A stretch of DNA of 9,951 bases from an uncultured Collinsella sp. (lineage in GTDB: Bacteria > Actinomycetota > Coriobacteriia > Coriobacteriales > Coriobacteriaceae), in assembly GCA_900550355.1 (NCBI GenBank), contig URRT01000068.1, forward strand, positions 1 through 9,951, given 5' to 3'. Below, in pieces: positions 1 through 5,851 of this stretch. The notes under the pieces are model-generated. The model was not told the DNA's origin and did not search any database. It worked only from the letters and a program-made list of their open reading frames with translations. A program made the translations under genes and the position numbers. Position 1 is the stretch's first letter. Each line of letters opens with the position of its first letter.

Positions 1-46
1 GGTCGGTCAGCTCCGTTGGGTTTTCGAAGGGCTGGGTTCAGGAGCC
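1..46. other. Left flank before the esterase start
   Basis: This short stretch precedes the first ATG. The esterase reading frame is open (no stop) through to the window edge, so an upstream start outside the window cannot be excluded. Another forward frame is also open from the edge and closes at a TGA at 82-84, so the end of an upstream gene overlapping the esterase start is possible too. No promoter or terminator is recognisable here. Confidence 0.4.
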
Positions 47-1024
47 ATGCCAAGTGCTCAGGAGCTACAACAGCAATTTGGTGAATATCGAGGCGCTATG
101 CCCCGTCCATCGGATTTCGATCTCTTTTGGAAGGACCGCATGGCCGAGGCCGACGCCGTCGAGCTCGACTATGCGATTGAGGCGGCTTCGGTTGCGGATT
201 CCGCGACCTGTCGGTTTTTCGACCTCTGGTACACCGGCATGTGTGGTGCACGCATGCATGCCAAGTATCTCAAGCCGGTTTCGGACGAGCCCGTGCCGCT
301 GGTGCTACAGTTCCACGGCTATCCGGGTGCAAGCCGCAGCTGGTTTGAGCAGGCGTCGTTTGCGGGCATGGGCATGGCACTCATCGCTCTCGATTGTCCT
401 GGCCAGGGTGGCCCCTCCGAGGATATTGGTGGATTTGAAGGCACGACGGTTGCTGGGCATATCGTCGCCGGTATCGACGGCGACCCGGCCAACCTCTACT
501 ATGTCCGCTTGCACCAAGATATTCGCATTCTGTGCCGCATCGTTCGCGAGCTCGAGGGCATCGATCTTTCCCGCGTATTTGTGAACGGCGCGTCGCAGGG
601 CGGCGGTCTGGGCATTGCTACCTGTGCGCTTAACAGCGAGCTTATCAATCGCGCCGCCATCCTCTATCCCTTCCTGTCAGATTTCCGCCTGGTCTGGGAT
701 TTGGATGCCGACGACATTGCCTACGAGGGCCTGCGCTATTGGTCTCGCTGGTTTGACGAAGACTCGACTCGTATTGACGAAGCCTATACCAAGCTGGCGT
801 ACTTCGATTCCAAGAACTTTGCCCCTATGGTCAAATGCCCCGTGCTGTTTGGCACCGGCACAGCCGATATCGTCTGTCCGCCAGCGACGCAGTTTGCGGT
901 CTATAACAACCTGACCTGCGAAAAGCGTCATGAGTTCTTTGAAGGCTTTGGCCACGAGGAGATTCAGGATTTTGACGATCTGATCATTCCGTTTTTCTGC
1001 AAGGGAGGGGAGGCTCATGTCTAA
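47..1024 (+). CDS. CE7-family acetylesterase (acetyl xylan esterase / cephalosporin-C deacetylase type), candidate sialate O-acetylesterase
   Basis: This is a 325-residue cytoplasmic alpha/beta hydrolase with no signal peptide; its length is normal for carbohydrate esterase family 7. The N-terminal segment (residues about 10-35, with PSDFDLFWK) matches the family start. The oxyanion-hole tyrosine lies in HGYPG (Y92). PGQG at 118-121 stands where the family usually has RGQG. The nucleophile elbow is GASQGG (S183, with Q184 as second oxyanion residue). The acid is probably D274 in GTADIVCPP and the base H303 in the GHEE (HE) motif. Known CE7 enzymes remove acetyl esters from sugars. Because the gene leads into nanA-nanK-nanE, I infer that it may deacetylate O-acetylated sialic acids, but its substrate is unproven. 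The ATG has AGGAG only 2 bases upstream, an unusually tight spacing, so the start is less certain than the product. The end overlaps the next gene by 8 bases, implying translational coupling. Confidence 0.88.
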   Translation: MPSAQELQQQFGEYRGAMPRPSDFDLFWKDRMAEADAVELDYAIEAASVADSATCRFFDLWYTGMCGARMHAKYLKPVSDEPVPLVLQFHGYPGASRSWFEQASFAGMGMALIALDCPGQGGPSEDIGGFEGTTVAGHIVAGIDGDPANLYYVRLHQDIRILCRIVRELEGIDLSRVFVNGASQGGGLGIATCALNSELINRAAILYPFLSDFRLVWDLDADDIAYEGLRYWSRWFDEDSTRIDEAYTKLAYFDSKNFAPMVKCPVLFGTGTADIVCPPATQFAVYNNLTCEKRHEFFEGFGHEEIQDFDDLIIPFFCKGGEAHV

Positions 1025-1868
1025 GTGCGAGAGCAATGTTGACGAGCTGATTGTCCCCGGACTCGTGGGAATTCCTGGAACGGTTTCGTCAGGGCTCGCA
1101 GAATATCGGGACTGGCGCGGTGATGTCCAAGCAGATGTTTCTGATTTAGAGACATGCGCTTCGAATCTTGAGATTCAAGGCCTGGCCATAACGGCGATTG
1201 ACTTTGTTAACCCCTGCGCCCGTTACTCGGAGGTCTCCTTTGAGCTCGGTGACGATGCGATTCACGCTCGTTTGATCGAGCCTGTCGGTCGTGCCCGAGT
1301 ATCTGAGCGCGTGCCGCTGTGCCTGATGTTCCACGACATCGATCGGCCTGTGCGCGGCTGGCATCACATGACGAGATTTGCCGCCATGGGGTATGCCGTT
1401 CTCGCGCTGGATGACGATGTTGCTGGTGCGGACGACCTGCAGCGGGGGATTTCTTCGCCCGCATTTGTCAGGCGCGTCCGTTGGGGCTGCGCGTTGGCGA
1501 AGGTCGCGCGCAATCTTGATGGCATGGACCCCGACCGCATCTTTGCATGGGGCGAGGGTCTTGGCGGCGGAGTCGCGCTGGCGGTTTCTGCTCTGGACGA
1601 GCGGGGCCTCGCCTGCACGGCGGTTGCCAATCCGCTTCCTGGCGGCCTCGAGGCGCTGTCGTCTCGGGTGCGCGGATCGGTGCTCATGGGCACATCGCTT
1701 ATGGATACCGTGAGCGATCCCAAGGATCAGTTTGCCGTATTCAACGGTCTTGAGTGTGACCGGAGGCATATCATCTATGCAAAATACGCTCACGAGCGCA
1801 TCAATGCGTTCGAAAATGAAGTCGTCGACTTTTTTAACCAAACGTTCTACTCGTGTTCTTTGGCCTAG
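1017..1868 (+). CDS. Catalytically degenerate paralogue of the CE7 esterase (probable pseudoenzyme)
   Basis: The 283-residue product aligns with the upstream esterase along most of its length. Shared blocks include a GY-VLALD strand (about 125-132), GMDPDRIFAWGEGLGGG (169-185) against GIDLSRVFVNGASQGGG, and DQFAVFNGLECDRRH (237-251) against TQFAVYNNLTCEKRH. The catalytic positions have diverged. The nucleophile serine is glycine (G181), its following glutamine is leucine (L182), the oxyanion tyrosine is isoleucine (HGY has become HDI, I108), and the PGQ motif is gone. The acid (D230) and histidine (H259 in AHER) remain. About 40 residues corresponding to roughly 215-260 of the neighbour are absent. 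The frame is intact and a strong GGGAGGGGAGG ribosome binding site lies within the upstream gene's end, so it appears to be expressed. The gene starts 8 bases inside its neighbour. A non-catalytic partner of the upstream enzyme is one possible role, but that is inference. An independent decaying gene is the alternative. Confidence 0.75.
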   Translation: MSKCESNVDELIVPGLVGIPGTVSSGLAEYRDWRGDVQADVSDLETCASNLEIQGLAITAIDFVNPCARYSEVSFELGDDAIHARLIEPVGRARVSERVPLCLMFHDIDRPVRGWHHMTRFAAMGYAVLALDDDVAGADDLQRGISSPAFVRRVRWGCALAKVARNLDGMDPDRIFAWGEGLGGGVALAVSALDERGLACTAVANPLPGGLEALSSRVRGSVLMGTSLMDTVSDPKDQFAVFNGLECDRRHIIYAKYAHERINAFENEVVDFFNQTFYSCSLA

Positions 1869-1894
1869 ACGGCCTGGACACTGCCAACAAGAGT

Positions 1895-1913
1895 GGGTGG
1901 CATAGGGCCGCCC
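1895..1913 (+). promoter_or_regulatory. Small hairpin upstream of the nanA ribosome binding site
   Basis: GGGTGGC at 1895-1901 can pair with GCCGCCC at 1907-1913 (7 base pairs including one G-T, 5-base loop). It lies about 10 bases before TAAGGAG of nanA. No T-tract follows, so it is not a terminator. It could affect translation or RNA stability, or be chance in GC-rich sequence. Confidence 0.3.
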
Positions 1914-1936
1914 GCCAGACAGCTAAGGAGATTCTT

Positions 1937-2857
1937 GTGGCAACTCAGAAATTCACCGGCGTTATCCCTCCCGTCGTTGTTCCCGATACCGAAGATCACC
2001 AGCTCGACGTTGCCTCCTTTGAGCGCAGCATCAACCGCATGATCGATGCCGGCGTCGATGGCCTGTTCTTCTTGGGATCCTCGGGCGAGGTCGTCTTCTC
2101 CACCGACGAGCGCCGTCGCCAGATTATCGCCGAGGCCGTTCGTATCGTCGACCACCGCGTTCCCGTTCTGGTCGGCATCATCGATACCGAGACCGAGCGC
2201 ATGATCGAGCACGGCAAGGTCGCCCAGGAGCTGGGCGCCGATGCCCTCGTCGCCACCTGCCCGTTCTATGCCCTGCAGGGCATGACCGAGGTCGAGGAGC
2301 ACTTCCGCATCCTGCACGAGGAGCTCGACCTGCCCATCTTTGCCTATGACATTCCCGTCTGCGTTCACACCAAGCTCCCCTGGAAGCTCCTTGCCAAGCT
2401 CGGCGCCGAGGGCGTTCTGGCCGGCGTCAAGGATTCCTCGGGTGATGACATCTCGTTCCGCTACCTCGTTCAGGAGAACGAGAAGAACGGCCATCCGATG
2501 AGCATTCTCACCGGCCACGAGGTTGTTGTCGACGGCGCCTACCTCGGTGGCGCCGACGGTTCCGTCCCGGGTCTCGCCAACGTTGAGCCCGAGGGCTACG
2601 TGCGTCAGTGGAAGGCCGCTCAGGCTGGTGACTGGGCTACCGTCAAGGCCGAGCAGGATCGCCTCAATGAGATTTCGCACATCTGGGATGTCACCTCGGG
2701 CGTCCAGGGCTATGCCGGTGGCGTCGGCGCCTTCAAGACCGCTATGAACCTCATGGGCATCTTCGACAGCCCGACCATGCCGCGCCCGGTGAAGGCCATG
2801 ACCGGCGAGAACGTCGAGGCGATTAAGAAGGTCCTTCAGGACAACGGTCTCCTTTAA
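1937..2857 (+). CDS. nanA: N-acetylneuraminate lyase (DHDPS/NAL aldolase family)
   Basis: This 306-residue class I aldolase has the size and layout of the DHDPS/NAL superfamily. It probably cleaves N-acetylneuraminate into N-acetylmannosamine and pyruvate, the first intracellular step of sialic-acid use. The carboxylate-binding GSSGE lies at 47-51, the catalytic tyrosine in AYDIP is Y137, and the Schiff-base lysine in GVKDSSGD is K165. YDIP replaces the commoner YNIP. Alone, the family could also include dihydrodipicolinate synthase or a keto-deoxy-sugar aldolase; the NanK and NanE neighbours decide for NanA. I chose the GTG at 1937 because TAAGGAG sits 6 bases upstream and the protein then starts like its family (TQKFTGVIPPVVVP). 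The frame extends upstream to a possible start at 1853, but that would overlap the preceding gene and add a non-homologous leader. The gap from the degenerate esterase is 68 bases. Confidence 0.88.
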   Translation: MATQKFTGVIPPVVVPDTEDHQLDVASFERSINRMIDAGVDGLFFLGSSGEVVFSTDERRRQIIAEAVRIVDHRVPVLVGIIDTETERMIEHGKVAQELGADALVATCPFYALQGMTEVEEHFRILHEELDLPIFAYDIPVCVHTKLPWKLLAKLGAEGVLAGVKDSSGDDISFRYLVQENEKNGHPMSILTGHEVVVDGAYLGGADGSVPGLANVEPEGYVRQWKAAQAGDWATVKAEQDRLNEISHIWDVTSGVQGYAGGVGAFKTAMNLMGIFDSPTMPRPVKAMTGENVEAIKKVLQDNGLL

Positions 2858-2887
2858 AGCTTTCCCAGGCACCCGACCTCGCCGTTC

Positions 2888-2929
2888 AACCGTGCGGCCA
2901 TGACCCATTAGGTCAATGGCCACACGGTT
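2888..2929 (+). terminator. Strong inverted repeat after nanA, possible weak terminator
   Basis: The arms AACCGTGCGGCCATGACC (2888-2905) and GGTCAATGGCCACACGGTT (2911-2929) form a long stem with one bulged base, one wobble pair and a 5-base loop. Only TTT followed by CTC comes after it, so as an intrinsic terminator it is weak. It may cause partial termination, protect the 3' end of the nanA mRNA, or serve as a protein-binding palindrome in the 173-base nanA-nanK spacer. I found no convincing promoter in the rest of this spacer. Confidence 0.55.
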
Positions 2930-3030
2930 TCTCGGCGATCTCGGGCATCTGGAAAACCTTTACCGCGCTGTGACGGCTAGCCTGACGGCGCATTTCCTGT
3001 AGTTGTTTTTTATCTCCTAAGGAGAGCGAC

Positions 3031-3996
3031 ATGGAGAACAAGTACGTCTGCTCTGTCGATATCGGCGGAACTAAGATCGCGACTGCCATCATGGAGTACC
3101 CGGCTGACGGCAGCGTGCCTCATCCCGTTTTTGAGGCCGAGGTTCCCACTGAGGCCCAAGAGGGCGGCGAGGCCGTCTTCCAGCGTATCGAGGCGTCCAT
3201 CAAGGCTGCTCTTGAGGCGAATCCCGATGTCGAGGTCCTTGGCGTCGGCATCGGTGCCGCCGGCGTCGTCGATCCCAAGACGGGCGCCATCGCGTATGCC
3301 AACGAGATCATGCCCGGCTGGTCCGGCGTTCAGTTGGGGCCGCGCCTGCGCGAGGACCTCGGTCTTCCCGTTGCCGTCGTAGGCGACGTGCAGGCTCATG
3401 CTCTGGGTGAGGCCCACTGGGGCGTCGGCAAGGGCAAGTTCTCCGTTTTGTGTCTTGGCATCGGTACGGGCATCGGCGGCGCATATGTCGAGAACGGCCG
3501 CGTGATGCAGGGCTTCCATGGTGCTGCCGGTCATATGGGCCACATCGAGTGCTCGGCTGCCGCCGGCATTCCCTGCGCCTGCGGGCGTTCCGGCCATCTG
3601 GAGTCGGTTGCTTCGGGCACTTCCATTGGTCGTATGTACGATGAGCGCTTTGGTCGCGTCGACCCCAGCCGTCCTTCGGTCGGTCGCGATGTGAACGACC
3701 TGTGCCGTGCGGGCGACGCAAAGGCGACCGAGGTCATCCATGACGCCGGCTTTGCGCTGGGGGCCAGCTTGGGCTCGCTCGCTAACATCCTGGACCCTGA
3801 GGTCATCGTGCTTTCGGGCGGCGTGATTCACCAAGGTCCCGATTGGCGTTCGCAGACGTGGAAGGATTCGGTGCACGAGGGCTATGCCAGCCAGGCGCTC
3901 GATCCGCTTCAGAACACGCCGATCCTCATCGGTTCTCTGGAGGGCGATGCTCCGCTCATCGGTGCCGCCGAACACCTTCTTGCTTCGTTGAAGTAA
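3031..3996 (+). CDS. nanK: ROK-family N-acetylmannosamine kinase
   Basis: The 321-residue protein is a ROK sugar kinase. It carries the ATP phosphate-binding DIGGTK (10-15), GVGIGAAGVVD (71-81), a catalytic aspartate in GDVQAHALGE (D119), GIGTGIGG (143-150) and the ROK zinc-region signature around 164-191. The sugar-contact motif is GHMGH (167-171): histidine replaces the glutamate of the common ExGH motif. From memory, E. coli NanK has the same histidine, which supports ManNAc rather than glucose as substrate. The zinc ligands H171, C182 and C184 are present, but the third cysteine of CxCGxxGC is histidine (H189). The expected reaction is ATP-dependent phosphorylation of ManNAc to ManNAc-6-phosphate, between NanA and NanE in the pathway. 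The ATG at 3031 has AAGGAG 6 bases upstream. A glucokinase-type activity is the main alternative. Confidence 0.85.
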   Translation: MENKYVCSVDIGGTKIATAIMEYPADGSVPHPVFEAEVPTEAQEGGEAVFQRIEASIKAALEANPDVEVLGVGIGAAGVVDPKTGAIAYANEIMPGWSGVQLGPRLREDLGLPVAVVGDVQAHALGEAHWGVGKGKFSVLCLGIGTGIGGAYVENGRVMQGFHGAAGHMGHIECSAAAGIPCACGRSGHLESVASGTSIGRMYDERFGRVDPSRPSVGRDVNDLCRAGDAKATEVIHDAGFALGASLGSLANILDPEVIVLSGGVIHQGPDWRSQTWKDSVHEGYASQALDPLQNTPILIGSLEGDAPLIGAAEHLLASLK

Positions 3997-4013
3997 ACAT
4001 AACTACCAAGTGT

Positions 4014-4111
4014 GCCTTCTGAGGTGCCGCAGATTGACGTGAAAGAGGAGCGAAGCGTACTTCGGTACGCGAGCGACGGTTTGAACGTCAAGGTGCGGCG
4101 TCTCAGAAGGC
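4014..4111 (+). repeat. 98-base composite palindrome with UUCG-capped core between nanK and nanE
   Basis: The outer arms pair in three blocks: GCCTTCTGAG (4014-4023) with CTCAGAAGGC (4102-4111), GCCGCA (4026-4031) with TGCGGC (4094-4099), and TTGACGT (4034-4040) with ACGTCAA (4085-4091). Each block is separated by a symmetric 2-base mismatch. In the middle, GCGTAC-TTCG-GTACGC (4055-4070) forms a perfect hairpin with a UUCG tetraloop. The flanks of the core (about 4041-4054 and 4071-4084) pair poorly. TGTTTT follows the right arm. It could be a dispersed extragenic palindromic repeat, a structured RNA, or an attenuator controlling nanE. No protein is encoded. Confidence 0.8.
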
Positions 4112-4136
4112 TGTTTTGAGAAAGGTTGAGTCGAAC

Positions 4137-4823
4137 ATGACCGTTGATCCTTTGATCCAGTCCCTGAAGGGCAAGCTCGTCGTGAGCGTTCAGGCGTATA
4201 TGGGCGAGCCGCTTCGTACGCCCGAGACCATGGCGCAAATGTCTCGCGCTTGCGAGCTCGGCGGCGCCGCCGCCATTCGCTGCCAGGGCCTTGCCGACAT
4301 TGCCGCCATTAAGGGTCGCTGTGAGGTTCCCGTCATCGGCCTGTGGAAGGATGGGCACGAGGGCGTTTACATCACGCCGACGCTGCGTCACGCTCGCGCC
4401 TGCGTTGCTGCCGGTGCCGATATCGTGGCGATCGACGCCACCGATCGTCCACGCCCCGATGGCAAGACGGTCGAGGATACCTTCCGCCCGCTGCACGAGG
4501 AGGGTGTGCTCCTGATGGCGGATTGTGCCACCATCGAGGACATTCGCCGTGCGGTTGATATGGGCTTCGACCTTGTATCTACCACGCTTTCTCACGGTGT
4601 CGCTGCCATCGACTGCACCATGGCCGATGGCCCCGATCTGCCGCTCCTGCGTCAGGCGACCGAGGAATTCCCCGGTCTTCCGATCATCTGCGAGGGCCGC
4701 GTGCACACGCCCGAGGAGGCTCGCGCCGCGATCGATGCTGGCGCCTGGGCCGTTGTCGTCGGCACCGCCATCACGCACCCCACGAGTATTACGAGTTGGT
4801 TCAAGGCTGCGCTTGAGGCGTAA
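4137..4823 (+). CDS. nanE: N-acetylmannosamine-6-phosphate 2-epimerase
   Basis: The 228-residue product is a NanE-family TIM barrel of typical length. It converts ManNAc-6-phosphate to GlcNAc-6-phosphate, joining sialic-acid breakdown to amino-sugar metabolism. Visible family blocks are VVSVQA (Q19), AAAIRCQG (R48), VPVIGLWK (catalytic-type lysine K71), GVYITPT (77-82), AIDATDRPRPDG (98-109), MADCAT (D129), TTLSHG (149-154), ICEGRVHTPEEA (E186, R188) and the phosphate-binding VVVGTAIT (206-213). I chose ATG 4137, preceded by GAAAGG about 11 bases upstream. An in-frame TTG at 4116 would add seven residues with no family support and would start beside the palindrome. The gene ends the nan block; a terminator follows. 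Confidence 0.92.
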   Translation: MTVDPLIQSLKGKLVVSVQAYMGEPLRTPETMAQMSRACELGGAAAIRCQGLADIAAIKGRCEVPVIGLWKDGHEGVYITPTLRHARACVAAGADIVAIDATDRPRPDGKTVEDTFRPLHEEGVLLMADCATIEDIRRAVDMGFDLVSTTLSHGVAAIDCTMADGPDLPLLRQATEEFPGLPIICEGRVHTPEEARAAIDAGAWAVVVGTAITHPTSITSWFKAALEA

Positions 4824-4874
4824 GACAGGCCTCGTATCCGCTCGGGGCGGTATACTCAATATAGGCAATTGACC

Positions 4875-4912
4875 GCGCGGGATCCGGGTTGCTGGGTCCC
4901 GCGCTTGTTTTT
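4875..4912 (+). terminator. Intrinsic terminator between nanE and rapZ
   Basis: GCGCGGGATCC (4875-4885) pairs with GGGTCCCGCGC (4894-4904), 11 pairs including one G-T, with an 8-base loop. TTGTTTTT (4905-4912) follows. The T-tract runs directly into GGGAGG (4913-4918), the ribosome binding site of rapZ. It most simply ends the nan transcript, but its position also allows it to act as a leader attenuator for rapZ. A second, weaker hairpin lies just upstream at 4835-4856. Confidence 0.8.
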
Positions 4913-4924
4913 GGGAGGCAGCAC

Positions 4925-5845
4925 ATGCAAAAGGGAGATGCCATGGATGCGGCGGAGCGCTCGGAGCGCATCCCCGATATCGTCATTATCACCGGAATGT
5001 CCGGATCGGGCCGCACACAGGCCATGCACGTGTTCGAGGACATGGGCTATTTTTGCATCGATAACCTGCCTCCGCGTCTCATCGCCCAGCTTGCCGAGCT
5101 CGTCGGCATCAATACGGGCGTGGGCAGGCATCTCGCCGTCACCTGCGATTTGCGTAGCCAGGGACTGTTTGACGAGTTGCTCGATGCGGTCGCCGCGCTC
5201 GAAGAGCGCGAGATGAGCTGCGACATCGTGTTCCTGGAGGCTTCTGACGAGGTGCTGATTCGTCGCTACAGCGAAAATCGCCGCCGTCATCCCATTGCCA
5301 AGCCGGGGGAGACTACGGCCGATGCCATTCAGCGCGAGCGCCTTCAGCTTCAGGGCGTGCGCGACCGAGCCGATATGATTATCGACACGAGCCGTCTGCG
5401 CACCTCTGCGCTGCGCAACAAGCTACGTATGGCATTTTCCGAGCTGTCCGACCAGCAGCTCATGGACGTCCACGTGTTCTCGTTTGGCTTTAAGCACGGC
5501 ATGCCCGTCGAAGCGGACATTATGATCGACGTCCGCTTCCTGCCCAATCCGTTCTACGATCCCGAGATGCGCACGATGACCGGTCTCGATAAAAAGGTCT
5601 CCGATTTTGTTCTGGACCATCCCAAGACGCAGGAGTTTTGGAAGGCTTGGACACAGCTGCTCGATACGGTGATGCCGGGTTATATCGCGGAGGGCAAGCC
5701 GCAGCTTTCTATCGCCATCGGCTGCACGGGCGGCCAGCACCGCAGCGTTGCCATTGCCGAGGCCACGGCCCGTTACCTGGAAGGCGCTCAGTATCACGTG
5801 AGCATCTCCCACCGCGACCTGTCGCGCGCCAACACGAAGGCATAG
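4925..5845 (+). CDS. rapZ: RapZ-family nucleotide-binding protein
   Basis: The 306-residue protein belongs to the RapZ (YvcJ) family. In E. coli RapZ is an RNA adaptor that controls glmS through small RNAs and senses GlcN-6-phosphate; in Gram-positives its role is less clear. The Walker A loop is GMSGSGRT (24-31), with arginine in place of lysine, as I recall is common in actinobacterial members. It is followed by EDMGYFCIDNLPP (38-50). The C-terminal domain shows DVRFLPNPFYDP (from D202) and the nearly invariant GCTGGQHRSV (266-275). Two starts have good ribosome binding sites: ATG 4925 (GGGAGG, 6 bases away) and ATG 4943 (AGGGAG, 5 bases away, 300 residues). I keep 4925 but 4943 is almost as likely. 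A TTG at 4889 lies inside the terminator loop and is rejected. WhiA follows after 6 bases; yvcK, its usual neighbour, is absent. Confidence 0.93.
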   Translation: MQKGDAMDAAERSERIPDIVIITGMSGSGRTQAMHVFEDMGYFCIDNLPPRLIAQLAELVGINTGVGRHLAVTCDLRSQGLFDELLDAVAALEEREMSCDIVFLEASDEVLIRRYSENRRRHPIAKPGETTADAIQRERLQLQGVRDRADMIIDTSRLRTSALRNKLRMAFSELSDQQLMDVHVFSFGFKHGMPVEADIMIDVRFLPNPFYDPEMRTMTGLDKKVSDFVLDHPKTQEFWKAWTQLLDTVMPGYIAEGKPQLSIAIGCTGGQHRSVAIAEATARYLEGAQYHVSISHRDLSRANTKA

Positions 5846-5851
5846 GCCTGC

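Noticed and set aside
1853..1936. Upstream ATG as nanA start
   Set aside because: It overlaps the preceding gene, adds residues without homology, and lacks the clear TAAGGAG that precedes the GTG at 1937.
1865..2923. Long open frame on the - strand opposite nanA
   Set aside because: It mirrors nanA and reflects GC-rich codon use that avoids stop complements; it has no family resemblance or ribosome binding site.
3012..3024. Near-palindrome TCTCCTAAGGAGA at the nanK ribosome binding site
   Set aside because: A Shine-Dalgarno sequence next to its complement; the 3-base loop and 4-5 pair stem are too short to argue for a switch or operator.
4852..4857. TATACT as a confident rapZ promoter
   Set aside because: No acceptable -35 lies 16-18 bases upstream and the hexamer is also the arm of a hairpin; kept only as a possibility within a finding.
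4994..5017. Arginine in place of the Walker A lysine in RapZ as a loss of function
   Set aside because: From memory, GRS/GRG/GRT variants are common in actinobacterial RapZ proteins, so this is a lineage feature.
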